Positions 1-8,798 are shown, counted from the stretch's first letter. The stretch is DNA of 64,000 nt from Algicella marina (GCF_009931615.1 NZ_CP046620.1:2557501-2621500), one strand, 5' to 3'. Notes: a model not told the origin generated them from the sequence alone. Numbers and translations: made by a program.

Positions 1-271
1 GCGCCCGGTGCTGGCCGTGATCGAGTTGATTTCCTATTTCGTCCGTCCGCTCAGCCACTCCATCCGGCTTGCGGGCAACCTGATGGCCGGCCACGCGGTG
101 CTGAAAGTGTTCGCGGGCTTCGCCGGCGTGCTGGGCGCAGGCGCGGTACTGCCGATCGTGGCCATCGCGGCGATCTACGGGCTGGAACTGCTCGTGGCCG
201 TGATCCAGGCTTATGTCTTCGCAATTCTGACGTGCGTCTACCTCAACGACGCGCTTCACCCGTCTCACTAA
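1..271 (+). CDS. atpB: ATP synthase F0 subunit a, C-terminal part (5' end outside window)
   Basis: Only the last 90 or so codons are present. They encode the end of the membrane subunit that forms the proton half-channels of F-type ATP synthase. The segment [12 protein letters not shown] carries the arginine that is essential for rotation in all subunit a proteins, followed by two hydrophobic helices. It is followed after 34 bases by atpE, in the usual F0 order. The reading frame is open to the window edge, so the true start lies upstream; an internal GTG at position 8 is not the start. Confidence 0.95.
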   Translation, partial: RPVLAVIELISYFVRPLSHSIRLAGNLMAGHAVLKVFAGFAGVLGAGAVLPIVAIAAIYGLELLVAVIQAYVFAILTCVYLNDALHPSH

Positions 272-305
272 GAACAACCGAACTTTCCATCAAAGGAGTA
301 TCATC

Positions 306-542
306 ATGGAAGGCGATATCGCACAAATGGGCGCATTCATCGGCGCAGGGCTCGCATCCATCGGCATGGGCGGCGCTGGCATCGGTGTGGGCCACGTGGC
401 CGGCAACTTCCTCGCAGGCGCCCTGCGCAACCCGGCAGCCGCCGGCGAGCAGACCGCAACGCTCTTCATCGGCATCGCGTTTGCCGAAGCGCTCGGCATC
501 TTCTCGTTCCTCGTTGCCCTGCTTCTGATGTTCGCCGTCTGA
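306..542 (+). CDS. atpE: ATP synthase F0 subunit c
   Basis: This 78-residue proteolipid forms the rotating c-ring. Two glycine-rich transmembrane helices are joined by a polar loop with R41-N42-P43, and the proton-carrying carboxylate is Glu61 in the second helix. The absence of a sodium-type Q/E/T ligand set suggests a proton-driven ring, by inference. A good ribosome binding site (AAAGGAG) precedes the ATG. It sits between atpB and the b' gene in the alphaproteobacterial F0 order. Confidence 0.97.
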   Translation: MEGDIAQMGAFIGAGLASIGMGGAGIGVGHVAGNFLAGALRNPAAAGEQTATLFIGIAFAEALGIFSFLVALLLMFAV

Positions 543-613
543 TACCGGGCACTGCCCATCAGACATGACCGGCGCAGCCAAACCGGGCTGCGCCCGAACA
601 TCGGAGAGAGCCA

Positions 614-1150
614 ATGGCCGAACCTACAGCAGGTGCAGAAAACGCCGCCGCAGCCGGTCCCGGCATGCCGCAGCTGGATTTCTCCACCTATACCAACCAG
701 ATCTTCTGGCTAGTCGTCACGCTGGTGGCGATCTACTTCGTGCTGACGAAGGTTGCCCTGCCACGCATCGGCGGAGCACTGGAGGATCGGCACGAGGCCA
801 TTGCCGACGATCTCGAACAGGCCGCGGAACTCAAGCGCCGCGCCGAGCAGGCCGAGGAGGCGTATAACGTCGCGCTCGCCACTGCCCGCGCCGATGCCCA
901 GAAGATCGCTGCCGACACCAAGGCCGAGATTCAGACGGAACTCGACGCCGCGACCGCCAAGGCGGATGCGGAAATCGCTGCGAAGGCCGCCGAGAGCGAC
1001 GCCCATATCGCCGAAATCCGCGCAAGCGCGATGGAAAGCGTGGAAGAAGTTGCCAATGATACGGCCATTGCCGTCGTCGAAGCGCTGCTTCCGGGTGCCG
1101 CAGACAAGGCCGCCGTCAAATCCGCAGTCGCGGACACGTTGAAAGGATAA
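614..1150 (+). CDS. atpF': ATP synthase F0 subunit b' (peripheral stalk)
   Basis: A 178-residue protein with a short acidic or neutral N-terminal arm, one transmembrane helix at about residues 30-50, and a long alanine/glutamate/lysine-rich helix typical of the peripheral stalk. Alphaproteobacteria and phototrophs carry two diverged b-type subunits; this is the b' type because it comes directly before the second b gene and has the extended N-terminus. The next gene starts 4 bases after its stop, indicating one transcript. Confidence 0.93.
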   Translation: MAEPTAGAENAAAAGPGMPQLDFSTYTNQIFWLVVTLVAIYFVLTKVALPRIGGALEDRHEAIADDLEQAAELKRRAEQAEEAYNVALATARADAQKIAADTKAEIQTELDAATAKADAEIAAKAAESDAHIAEIRASAMESVEEVANDTAIAVVEALLPGAADKAAVKSAVADTLKG

Positions 1151-1154
1151 CGAC

Positions 1155-1676
1155 ATGAGCACGATTATCCTCGCAACCGGCCCGTTCTTCAGCCTCAACA
1201 ACACCAACTTCGTGGTGCTGCTGGGCTTCCTCGTCTTCATCGGTATCCTGCTTTACGCGGGTGTTCCGGCGAAGATCACCTCCATGCTGGATGCACGTGC
1301 GGCCAAGATCCGTGCCGATCTCGATGAGGCGAAGACGCTGCGCGAAGAAGCCCAGACGCTGCTTGCTTCTTACGAGCGCAAGCAGAAGGAGGTCACCGAT
1401 CAGGCCGCCTCCATCGTTGCTGCCGCCAAGGCGGATGCACAGGCTGCCGCTGCACAGGCAAAGGAAGATCTGCAAGACACCATCGCGCGCCGCCTGAAGG
1501 CCGCGACGGACCAGATCGCATCTGCCGAGCAGCACGCGGTGAAGGAAGTGAAGGACAAGGCGGCCACTGTCGCTATCGCTGCCGCTACAAAAGTCATTGC
1601 GGAGAAACTCGGCCCTGCCGAGAGCGATGCGATGATCGACGCGGCAATCAAGGACGTCTCTGCCAAGCTTCACTGA
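1155..1676 (+). CDS. atpF: ATP synthase F0 subunit b (peripheral stalk)
   Basis: A 173-residue protein with one transmembrane helix at about residues 14-34 and a long amphipathic helix rich in Ala, Lys and Glu that dimerises with b' to hold F1 against F0. It is the last gene of the F0 operon and a hairpin terminator follows 26 bases later. In many alphaproteobacteria the F1 genes lie elsewhere, which fits the absence of atpHAGDC here. Confidence 0.95.
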   Translation: MSTIILATGPFFSLNNTNFVVLLGFLVFIGILLYAGVPAKITSMLDARAAKIRADLDEAKTLREEAQTLLASYERKQKEVTDQAASIVAAAKADAQAAAAQAKEDLQDTIARRLKAATDQIASAEQHAVKEVKDKAATVAIAAATKVIAEKLGPAESDAMIDAAIKDVSAKLH

Positions 1677-1701
1677 GCCGGGACAGATTGCAGAACATCA
1701 G

Positions 1702-1730
1702 GGGTGTGCCGTCGCGGCGCACCCTTTTTT
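1702..1730 (+). terminator. Rho-independent terminator of the F0 ATP synthase operon
   Basis: A nine-base stem GGGTGTGCC / GGCGCACCC (one G-U pair) with a five-base loop is followed directly by six T residues. It lies just after atpF. Confidence 0.9.
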
Positions 1731-1806
1731 GTTGCTTTCGGCGTGGGCACCTTGACCCCAGGGGAGGCGGGGCCATCCTTTGGCCGGGGCCATTGGAGGG
1801 AGCGCG

Positions 1807-2784
1807 ATGACCGTCATACGAGAGGCGCGGAGTGATGATCTGCCGGCGATGGCCGCGTTGTTGCTGGCTCAGGCCGACATGCGCCACGCGCGGGATCCGG
1901 TTTTCTGGCCTATTGCCGCGAATGCGCAGGCAACGGTCACGCTTGCGCTGGAAAAATCTCTGGAAGGTGGCGAGCAGCCGATCTGGCAGCGATGGCTTGT
2001 GGCGGAAACCGATGACAGGATCACGGGTCTGGCCCATGTGATGCGCCTGCCCGTACCACCGATCTATGCCGGCCGGTTCGGACAGCCTGGGCTGCTGCGC
2101 GAGGACAGTTGCGTCTCGCCAGATGCCGATGCTGGCCTGCGGGCAGAATTGCTGGCCGCGGCGGAAGAGATGCTGCGCGCCGACGGTGCCGAGGTGTTGC
2201 TGGCATCCGTGCGATCGGGGGAAGACTGGCAGAGCACCTGTGCGGATGCCGGCTACACTCCCCTGACGCTGTACTTCGCAAAATCCGGCCTGAAGGAAAA
2301 GCCGGTGGCGGAAGGCATCCGCGGTGCGGGTGAGGAGGATCTGCAGGATATCGTCGCCCGCAGCGCCGAGAACCGGGCCATCCTTCACCGGCTGAATTCG
2401 TTCTGGGAGCCCCACGCCGAGGCCGACGCCCGTTTCGGGGCCTGGATGCAGCGTAGCCTTTCGCTGGAGGATCGCGACATGTTGATTGGCGGCTCGGGCT
2501 ACATCATTGCCCAGCCCGCCTCACCTCTGCATTTTCCGGCAGCGCATGAGGCAGGTGCCGTGGGTGCCATCGACGATTTCTATCATACCGATCTTGCCGA
2601 CAGCACCAGCCTGCAGAACGAGGGCGAGGCCGCCATTGCCTTGCTGGACGCGGGCGAATCGACGCTTGTCGCGCGGGGGCGGGATGCCGCATTCGTCGTC
2701 TGCCCGGCAGCCTGGGTCGCGAAGGCGCGGATGTTGGAGGCTGCGGGCTATCGACCGGAACTGATCTGGATGATCAAACAGTAG
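1807..2784 (+). CDS. GNAT-family N-acetyltransferase
   Basis: A 325-residue protein whose N-terminus (VIREARSDDLPAMAALL) is the classic first strand and helix of a GNAT acyltransferase. The length is about twice a single GNAT domain. The second half (residues from about 175) begins again with an acetyltransferase-like EGIRGAGEEDLQDIVARS, so it is probably a tandem of two GNAT folds. The substrate cannot be told. The ATG at 1807 was chosen over an upstream TTG because GGAGGGAG lies at the right distance. Its 3' end overlaps the convergent SnoaL-like gene by 11 bases. Confidence 0.75.
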   Translation: MTVIREARSDDLPAMAALLLAQADMRHARDPVFWPIAANAQATVTLALEKSLEGGEQPIWQRWLVAETDDRITGLAHVMRLPVPPIYAGRFGQPGLLREDSCVSPDADAGLRAELLAAAEEMLRADGAEVLLASVRSGEDWQSTCADAGYTPLTLYFAKSGLKEKPVAEGIRGAGEEDLQDIVARSAENRAILHRLNSFWEPHAEADARFGAWMQRSLSLEDRDMLIGGSGYIIAQPASPLHFPAAHEAGAVGAIDDFYHTDLADSTSLQNEGEAAIALLDAGESTLVARGRDAAFVVCPAAWVAKARMLEAAGYRPELIWMIKQ

Positions 2785-3172
2785 CGGCAAGCTGCGCCGC
2801 GATGGCGGCCTTGTCGATTACCGACCAGACGGACACGATGCGGCCATCTGCGAATTCGTAGAAGACATTCTCCGAGAAGGAGACGGTGCGGCCGTTGACC
2901 GGCAGGCCGAACAGCATAGCCTTCGGGGTGCAGGAAAAGTCCAGCCGCGACGCCACCACCGGCGGCTCCGAAACCAACATCGCGATGTTGAAGGAAAGAT
3001 CGGGGATCGCCTCGAAATCGGCCTCCAGCATGGAGCGATAGCCACAGAGGCCGATCCGCTCACCATTGTAGCTGACATCGTCAGCAACGAAATCGCCGAG
3101 CCGCGCCCACTCCTGACCGTTCAGGCAGGCGATATAATTGCGGTAGCGCTGCGCAATGTCCGAACGATTCAT
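2774..3172 (-). CDS. SnoaL-like / NTF2-fold protein (ester cyclase family)
   Basis: A 132-residue protein with the SnoaL-like polyketide cyclase layout: helical N-terminus (DIAQRYRNYIACLNGQEW), a strand with YNGERIG, a mid-region FEAIPDLSF helix and a closing strand with FADGRIVSVWSVID. Such proteins are small enzymes or binding proteins of the NTF2-like fold; the substrate is unknown. Its ATG is one base past the stop of the GntR regulator, so the two are co-transcribed and probably translationally coupled. The regulator may control a small pathway that includes this protein. Confidence 0.75.
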   Translation of the reverse strand: MNRSDIAQRYRNYIACLNGQEWARLGDFVADDVSYNGERIGLCGYRSMLEADFEAIPDLSFNIAMLVSEPPVVASRLDFSCTPKAMLFGLPVNGRTVSFSENVFYEFADGRIVSVWSVIDKAAIAAQLAATV

Positions 3173-3173
3173 C

Positions 3174-3953
3174 TCAGCTGCGCCGCAGTTCGTGCTCGAA
3201 GCGCAGTTTTGCGGTTTCCTCGTTGGCCGTACGCCGCAACTGTTCCTCCATAGCGTCGCGCACGAAATCGAGATGCGCGGCCACCGCTGTCCGCGCGCCG
3301 ACGTCATCGCGCGCCTGCAGCGCATCATTGATTGCGCGGTGCTGGTCCAGCAAATCGCGACGCGTTGGCCGGAGAGAGAACAGGGTCTGGCGGTTGTAGA
3401 AGACGCCCTCCTTCAACAGACCGAACATCGACCGCATCATGTGCAGCATCACGACGTTATGCGAGGCCTCTATAATTGCCATGTGAAATTCGACGTCCAG
3501 TTCCGCCTCCTCCCGCGAGGAGCGTTTCTCGTGAGCGGCCTCCATCTTGGAGAAGATCGCATGAATGACATCGAGGTCGGTGCCGCTGGCCTCCCGCGCG
3601 GCCCGGCCCGCGGCCATCATTTCCAGATCTCGGCGAAACGACAGGTAGTCGAACAGAGCTTCGGGGTGGGTGGCAAACAGGCGGACGAGGGGCGGTGCGA
3701 AGGCGGAGCCCAGCACCTCGGCGACGAAGGCTCCGGCGCCCGGACGAGTCTCGACGAGCCCCTCCCGTTCCAGTTCCGCCAAAGCCTCCCGAACCGATGG
3801 CCGGGAGACACCCATTTCGGCTGCCATGTCCCGCTCTGACGGCAGCCGCTCTCCGGGGCGGAGAACGCCACGCAGGATCAGGCTTTCTATCTGGCGGGAA
3901 ACGGACGTGGCGACGCGCTCCTGCGCGATGGGTCGGAAGGGCATGGGCGGCAT
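3174..3953 (-). CDS. GntR-family transcriptional regulator, FadR/FCD subfamily
   Basis: A 259-residue regulator with an N-terminal winged helix (about residues 15-85; RLPSERDMAAEMGVSRPSVR is the GntR recognition segment) and a C-terminal all-helical FCD ligand domain. The FCD metal-site residues look present: Asp and His in DVEFHMAIIEASHN, and later His in DQHRAIND and AAHLDF. This subfamily includes LldR, PdhR and FadR, which sense small organic acids or acyl-CoA. The ligand cannot be assigned here. It forms an operon with the downstream SnoaL-like gene, and a dyad upstream could be its own operator. Confidence 0.88.
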   Translation of the reverse strand: MPPMPFRPIAQERVATSVSRQIESLILRGVLRPGERLPSERDMAAEMGVSRPSVREALAELEREGLVETRPGAGAFVAEVLGSAFAPPLVRLFATHPEALFDYLSFRRDLEMMAAGRAAREASGTDLDVIHAIFSKMEAAHEKRSSREEAELDVEFHMAIIEASHNVVMLHMMRSMFGLLKEGVFYNRQTLFSLRPTRRDLLDQHRAINDALQARDDVGARTAVAAHLDFVRDAMEEQLRRTANEETAKLRFEHELRRS

Positions 3954-3960
3954 CCTTAAA

Positions 3961-3981
3961 ACTGGTCAGATGTTATGACCG
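3961..3981. promoter_or_regulatory. Candidate GntR operator dyad
   Basis: Just upstream of the GntR gene are the arms GGTCA and TGACC separated by seven bases, embedded in AACTGGTC, which resembles a FadR-type half-site. The position fits autoregulation. Five-base arms are short, so this is tentative. Confidence 0.35.
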
Positions 3982-4033
3982 CCGCTTGCAGGGGGCAAGG
4001 TGGCGCCCGAACAACGGGCGCCCTACCCCGCGA

Positions 4034-5233
4034 TCAGCCCGGCTGACCGGCCGTGACGGTGCGCGCGAGCGTCAACTGCGCCAGCGCGAAGGCCACGACG
4101 CCGCAGATGGCGATGGCCACCAGCATCGGCAGCGCGGTGCCGTCGAAGAACGGGCTCATCACCGCGATCATCACCCCGCCGGTGACCATCTGGATCGTGC
4201 CGCCGAGCGACGAGGCGAGGCCGGCGATGTCGCCATGCTCATCGAGGGCCAGCACCATTGCCGTCGGGATCACGAGGCCGAGGCAGGCGTTGCCGAGGAA
4301 CAGGAACACCATGATTGCCGGCAGGCTCTGGCCGAAGCCGAGGGCGAAGGCAAGGTTGGCAACGGTGAACAGGCCGAACCCCGAAACCGCCAGCCGCACC
4401 ACGCGGCGCTGGCCGAACCGCTCTCCCAATGCGCCGGCAAGCTGGGATGTGCCGAAGAAGCCGATGGCGTTGACGGCGAAAGCCAGCGAAAAGCCGACCT
4501 CCGAAAGGCCGAACTGGCTGGTGTAGACAAAGGAGGCGCTGGCGATGAACACGAAGAAGCTGGCCATACCGAAGCCGCCGATGAAGGTGAGGCCCATGAA
4601 AAACGGGTCTCGGAACAGGGTCTTCGCCCCGGCCATCAGGCTGGCGCGGTTGGCGCGGCGGCGTTTTTCCGGTGGCAACGTCTCGCCCAGTTGCGTGCCG
4701 GTGAGAAACAGGCTGAAGACAGCCAACGCCGCCAGAAAGACGAAGATCCAGCGCCAGCTGACAAGGGCTATCACGCCGCTGCCTGCCAGCGGCGCCAGCA
4801 TCGGCGAGACGGAAATCACCAACATCACCGTAGCCATCAGGCGCGTCGCCGCGGGGCCGGTGTGCAGATCGCGGACAATGGCACGGGGGATCACCATGAC
4901 CGAGGCGGCGCCCAGGCCCTGAATGAACCGGAAGAGGATCAGCCAGCCGACAGAGGGCGCGAGTGCGCAGCCGAGCGAGGCGGCGCAAAACAGGCCCAGC
5001 CCGAAATACAACGGCATCCGCCGGCCCGACTGATCAGCCCATGGCCCGTAGACGAGTTGTGCGACACCAAAGGCGACGAAATAGAAGGTGAGCGTCATCA
5101 TCACCGTTGCTTCTTCCGCCCCGAGGCCCGCGCCAATGGCGGGTAGTGCCGGCAGGTACATGTCGATGGCGAAGGGGCCTACGGATGCGAGCAAGCCGAT
5201 GATGAATGCTATGCGCAGCGATGAACGTGCCAT
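4034..5233 (-). CDS. MFS multidrug transporter, Bcr/CflA family
   Basis: A 399-residue membrane protein with about twelve hydrophobic segments. The N-terminal FAIDMYLPALPAI, the loop motif GPWADQSGRRMPL between helices 2 and 3, and the helix-5 antiporter motif region (VISVSPMLAPLAGS) are hallmarks of the Bcr/CflA branch of drug:proton antiporters. The substrate is unknown. No convincing Shine-Dalgarno sequence precedes the ATG. It lies upstream of, and points toward, the GntR gene but is separated by 80 bases, so co-regulation is possible but unproven. A second Bcr/CflA-like pump is at 54374. Confidence 0.88.
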   Translation of the reverse strand: MARSSLRIAFIIGLLASVGPFAIDMYLPALPAIGAGLGAEEATVMMTLTFYFVAFGVAQLVYGPWADQSGRRMPLYFGLGLFCAASLGCALAPSVGWLILFRFIQGLGAASVMVIPRAIVRDLHTGPAATRLMATVMLVISVSPMLAPLAGSGVIALVSWRWIFVFLAALAVFSLFLTGTQLGETLPPEKRRRANRASLMAGAKTLFRDPFFMGLTFIGGFGMASFFVFIASASFVYTSQFGLSEVGFSLAFAVNAIGFFGTSQLAGALGERFGQRRVVRLAVSGFGLFTVANLAFALGFGQSLPAIMVFLFLGNACLGLVIPTAMVLALDEHGDIAGLASSLGGTIQMVTGGVMIAVMSPFFDGTALPMLVAIAICGVVAFALAQLTLARTVTAGQPG

Positions 5234-5322
5234 GGAGGTATCCCGGAATCGAATGAAGTGACGCGAAGGATCCCCGCGTCACGCAGGTTGAAAGTGTTCA
5301 GAATGCCGGGAACGGCCAGGCT

Positions 5323-5967
5323 TCAGAAGGAGAAGCCGACACCGACGTTGACGGCGTTCGTCAGGATGTTCGTGTCGAGAGAGCCACCGCCCTCCAGATC
5401 GGCGTTGTTCACCGAGTAGGTGCCGCCGTATTCGCCGTAGACCGACCATCGCTCCGTCAGCGAGTAGCTCGCGCCGGCAAACCAGCGAACTGCGGGGCCG
5501 GTGAGCTGGTACTCATAGGTCTCGGCTCCGCCCGGCGTGGTGACCTCAACGTGCGGAACCGAAACGCCAAGACCGAGACCGGCGTGCGCGGACCAACGCT
5601 CTGACAGTTCAAACCGGCGGGAGGCGTTCACGGTGACGATGTTGATGCCGTCGGTAAACTCAAGCACCGAGAAGCCGCTGTCAGCCAACGTCTCATCATC
5701 GGCGTAGACCTTGGCATGAGTGAATTCCAGGCCGAAACCCCAGTTGTTGTCCTGCCAGCGGGTGACGCGAGCACCATAGTAGGGCGGTGCCTCGAAGGAA
5801 TTGCCGTTCCAGCCGGCGGTGAAATCGAAGGGCGTGCCGGTTTCGTCAGTGCCTGAAACCTCGGAATGCGGCGATTCCTGCAGACCGGTGTAGAGATTGA
5901 TCTCATACTCCGCCGCCGTCGCGGGCATTGCTGCCAACATCAGGATCGCGCCCAGCGCGTACCGCAT
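5323..5967 (-). CDS. Outer-membrane beta-barrel protein
   Basis: A 214-residue protein with a cleavable signal peptide (cut likely after MPATAA, residue 19) and alternating polar/hydrophobic strands with many aromatic residues at strand ends. The last strand ends in GVGFSF, a terminal Phe as recognised by the BAM machinery. The size and features (NNWGFGLEFTHAKVY, LSERWSAHAGLGLGVSVPH) fit an eight-stranded OmpA/OmpW/PagP-like barrel, but no specific subfamily can be named. GAGGA precedes the ATG at good spacing. It is a single gene. Confidence 0.75.
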   Translation of the reverse strand: MRYALGAILMLAAMPATAAEYEINLYTGLQESPHSEVSGTDETGTPFDFTAGWNGNSFEAPPYYGARVTRWQDNNWGFGLEFTHAKVYADDETLADSGFSVLEFTDGINIVTVNASRRFELSERWSAHAGLGLGVSVPHVEVTTPGGAETYEYQLTGPAVRWFAGASYSLTERWSVYGEYGGTYSVNNADLEGGGSLDTNILTNAVNVGVGFSF

Positions 5968-6224
5968 CTTATCGTCCTCGACTCTTCTCGCGTCCGCTCC
6001 TCGGACGCCCGCTACAAAATGAACCGTTTACGTGGTTGTTTACAAGCGCCTGTTGCAGTGCAGCAGCGGCAACTTACCTTTTACAAACAGCAATCTGGGA
6101 CTTTTTCAAGCCGAATCCAGAGCACGAAGCTGTTACTTCCGGCACATCGTGCCCAAACCGGCGCACTTCGGCGATTTCCTCGCCGACCGATGCAGAATTG
6201 GCACATCCGGCGGCGGCGAAAGCA

Positions 6225-7094
6225 TCAGGCGTCGTTCAGGCTCCAATCATAACGGTAGGCGGCAATTTTATCCACCTTCTCTACGGCCGACAGGCGACCC
6301 GGCTCCAGGTATTTGCGGAAATGGGCGAGAACGCCGGCATCCGTGCCGCCGAAATCCTGTTTGTACCAATCGTAGAGCGAGGAGACGACCAGACGCCCAT
6401 CCTGCAGTGTCATGCCGCGTGGATGGTTGATGTATGCCCAGGCGCCGGCCTGCAGCATCGAGCCAAGTCGGTCGGCGCTCCATGGTCGATCCGCGAGGTT
6501 GGGGCAGCCGAGCGAGGCGCAGTTGACGGCATAGTGAACACGGGCGTCACCCCAAACGGGGCGGAGGATGCCATGTTCGATATCGTCGAGCGAGAGGTCC
6601 TGCCCCGCCACGCGCAACCGCTTCTCCTGCCACGGCCCGGAAGTAAAGAGACCGCCGCCGATGTCGCGAATCGATTTGACCGGATAGGCCGCGAGTACCG
6701 TCTCAATTGTGGCAGCATTGTAGAGATTCACCCAAAAGGCGAATGCTGAGGCCGATGTCAGGCGGCTCGGATCAATTGAAGATAGCGCAACAATGTACGA
6801 AGCAACCTGAGATTGTTTTGCATCTCGGTATGCGAATCGGGCAATTCCGTCTTTTGATAATCGAACGTGGTCGCGCAGGACAGCTGCCCAGGCAGAATGA
6901 TCCGGATCGGGTTCCGAACCGAATTTACGCCATCTTTCGTCGATAAGTCTTGCTGCAGGTGCGGAAAATGCGCGGGAATTGGCCGAAAACAGCAACAATC
7001 CCGTGATGCCCATACCTAAGTAGCGTCGAGTTATGGTTGAAATCTTGTAGCTCCGATTAAGTCGTTCATAGTATCTGTTTACCGAATATATCAT
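6225..7094 (-). CDS. DUF547 domain protein, probably exported
   Basis: A 289-residue protein with the DUF547 hallmarks AFWVNLYNA, HYAVNCASLGCPNL and YDWYKQDF. DUF547 proteins are common in bacteria and plants but have no settled biochemical function; the Cys/His-containing central motif recalls transglutaminase-like folds. A hydrophobic stretch (about residues 27-42) followed by AFSAPAA looks like a signal peptide with an unusually long basic N-region, so translation might really begin at the internal Met28. The 5' 350 bases are distinctly AT-richer than the surroundings and the codon choice there differs, hinting at acquisition or weak translation. Confidence 0.8.
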   Translation of the reverse strand: MIYSVNRYYERLNRSYKISTITRRYLGMGITGLLLFSANSRAFSAPAARLIDERWRKFGSEPDPDHSAWAAVLRDHVRLSKDGIARFAYRDAKQSQVASYIVALSSIDPSRLTSASAFAFWVNLYNAATIETVLAAYPVKSIRDIGGGLFTSGPWQEKRLRVAGQDLSLDDIEHGILRPVWGDARVHYAVNCASLGCPNLADRPWSADRLGSMLQAGAWAYINHPRGMTLQDGRLVVSSLYDWYKQDFGGTDAGVLAHFRKYLEPGRLSAVEKVDKIAAYRYDWSLNDA

Positions 7095-7163
7095 CGAAGG
7101 CTTGTGAAATCCTTGTGATCGGAAGAGGATGATCGGCCGAAAGGTATTGAGGATTCACGTCCT

Positions 7164-7742
7164 ATGGACTTGTTACTACCGCTGATACTACTTTTGGGCG
7201 CTGCATTTGTCTGGGCATACAGAATGCACACGCGCCCCGAAGAAGAAGGGCAGCTTGAAGCGCCGGATGATGTACGCTCCGCCGCCTGTTCTTTCGGTTA
7301 CTGGAAAACCCGCAGCAAACATCCTCTGGATTGCATTGAAAGCCCGAGTATCGCCATGGCCACCGTTCTCTGCCGGGCGGTCGAGGGGCAGAACGGCCTG
7401 ACTTCGCGGGAAATCGCCAAACTCAAAACTGCCCTCGCACGGGAGTTCGGGCTGGATGCGGAGAGCGTCGCCCGGCTTCTTACCCTTTCCCACTGGCTGG
7501 CCGCGCAGGGGTCCAGCCGCGCCGGCGCAATGTCACGCATGGCCCGCAATTTTGCAGCCCTGCCGATGACGGGCTTCCGCGCCCCGCTGATCCGGCTGTT
7601 CCACGAAGTGGCCACCGTGATCCCGGACGAAGACCAGGAACTGGCGGTTCAATCCATCAATCTGTTCCTGGCGGAGTTTGCCAAGGAACGCGGCGGCAAG
7701 AAAAAAATGTTCGTGTCCAATCTGGCATCCTGCACAGCCTGA
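7164..7742 (+). CDS. TerB-like membrane-anchored protein, paralogue 1
   Basis: A 192-residue protein with an N-terminal transmembrane helix (residues 2-19) and a cytoplasmic helical domain resembling the TerB tellurite-resistance fold. It is clearly paralogous to the next gene: both have DDVR/NDVR, then FG(Y/F), then the motif HP(L/I)DCIE, then an acidic helix pair, then (H/R)W(L/I)A(A/S)Q. TerB proteins bind metal at acidic loops and sit at the membrane, but the acidic residues here are weakly conserved, so function is open. The C-terminal tail is longer than in paralogue 2 and ends in a basic stretch. Confidence 0.65.
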   Translation: MDLLLPLILLLGAAFVWAYRMHTRPEEEGQLEAPDDVRSAACSFGYWKTRSKHPLDCIESPSIAMATVLCRAVEGQNGLTSREIAKLKTALAREFGLDAESVARLLTLSHWLAAQGSSRAGAMSRMARNFAALPMTGFRAPLIRLFHEVATVIPDEDQELAVQSINLFLAEFAKERGGKKKMFVSNLASCTA

Positions 7743-7844
7743 CAGCGACAAGCTCTGTTTACACACCTGCGCCAGAGGGTAAGTTCCTGATATATCCAGT
7801 CGGCACCGGCCCAGCCCGCCGTCGTTCAGGGAAGGAGTTGCCCA

Positions 7845-8375
7845 GTGCCTGTACTTGTCGCCTTGCTCGGTTTTCTTGCCGCCGCAGGATACTGGTATTT
7901 CCGCATCCGCGATGCCGGCGGCACCGCCCGCGATCTTGCCGATGCGGCCAATGACGTCCGGCTAGCCGCCCGCCGCTTCGGGTTCCGGAGCCGCGCCAAC
8001 ATCCATCCGATCGACTGTATCGAGGATGCTCGCATGGCCGCAGCCGGTATCACCGTCGCGGTGGCGGAGATGGACGGCGCACTGACACAAGCCGAGAAGG
8101 ATACCGCCATCGTCCAGTTCCAGTCCGTCTTCGATGTCTCGAAATCGGACGCGGAGGAGTTGTTCACCTTCGGCCGCTGGATCGCCTCGCAGTCCGGCAC
8201 GCGAGCCGAAGCCGTGCGAAGGCTGACGAAAAAACTGGTGTCGCTGGCCGGGGCCGAGGCCGGGCCGGATCTGATCAGGCTTGTCAAGGCCGTGGGAATG
8301 GCAGAAGGAAATATCTTGCACGACGACGCGGAGGATGCGCTGCAGACCATCCGCCGCTACTTTCCCAACGCCTGA
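7845..8375 (+). CDS. TerB-like membrane-anchored protein, paralogue 2
   Basis: A 176-residue protein starting at GTG with a strong upstream GGGAAGGAG. It has an N-terminal helix (residues 2-20), the shared HPIDCIED motif, and a TerB-like helical domain in which VAEMDGALTQAEKD is the typical acidic loop between helices and AEGNILHDDAEDAL is the second copy of that layout. It ends 9 bases before the ridA gene, so it is probably co-transcribed with it. Its role is unknown; tandem duplication with paralogue 1 is evident by eye. Confidence 0.7.
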   Translation: MPVLVALLGFLAAAGYWYFRIRDAGGTARDLADAANDVRLAARRFGFRSRANIHPIDCIEDARMAAAGITVAVAEMDGALTQAEKDTAIVQFQSVFDVSKSDAEELFTFGRWIASQSGTRAEAVRRLTKKLVSLAGAEAGPDLIRLVKAVGMAEGNILHDDAEDALQTIRRYFPNA

Positions 8376-8384
8376 GGAGATATC

Positions 8385-8735
8385 ATGGCCGAGATCAAGC
8401 GCTTCCAGAGTTCTGCCCGCATGAGCCAGATCGTGCGTCACGGTGATACCGTCTACCTCGCCGGTCAGGTGGGTGACGGCACGTCCGTCGCCGAGCAGAC
8501 CGCCTCGTGCCTCGACAAGGTCGACGCCCTGCTGGAGCAGGCCGGCTCCAGCCGCAAGCACATCCTGCAAGCCATCATCTGGCTGACCGACATGTCCGAT
8601 TTCGCCGAGATGAACCAGGTGTGGGATGCGTGGGTGCCCGAGGGCCACCCCCCTGCCCGTGCCTGTGGTGAAGCGAGACTCGCGGCCGACAGCCTGAAGG
8701 TGGAAGTGATCGTGACGGCCGCCGTGGCGGAATAG
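8385..8735 (+). CDS. RidA/YjgF/UK114 family protein
   Basis: A 116-residue protein of the RidA family, which in the best-known members hydrolyses reactive enamine/imine intermediates released by PLP enzymes. [22 protein letters not shown] and the closing strand VEVIVTAA are family features. Arg92 in PPARAC matches the catalytic Arg105 of E. coli RidA, so deaminase activity is plausible. It shares a likely transcript with the upstream TerB-like gene and is followed by a strong terminator. Confidence 0.88.
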   Translation: MAEIKRFQSSARMSQIVRHGDTVYLAGQVGDGTSVAEQTASCLDKVDALLEQAGSSRKHILQAIIWLTDMSDFAEMNQVWDAWVPEGHPPARACGEARLAADSLKVEVIVTAAVAE

Positions 8736-8757
8736 CTGGCGCCCGTTCGACGGAAAC

Positions 8758-8798
8758 GAAAAAGGGGCGGCGGACACAGTGTCCGCCGCCCCTTTTTT
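8758..8798. terminator. Bidirectional terminator between ridA and the TadG-like gene
   Basis: A 13-base perfect stem (GGGGCGGCGGACA and its complement) with a short loop is flanked by five A on the left and six T on the right. It can end transcription of the rightward ridA operon and of the leftward TadG-like gene. Confidence 0.93.

Noticed and set aside
3695-5146. A 483-codon plus-strand frame across the GntR and MFS genes
   Set aside because: Highly charged, low-complexity translation antisense to two clear genes; no motif.
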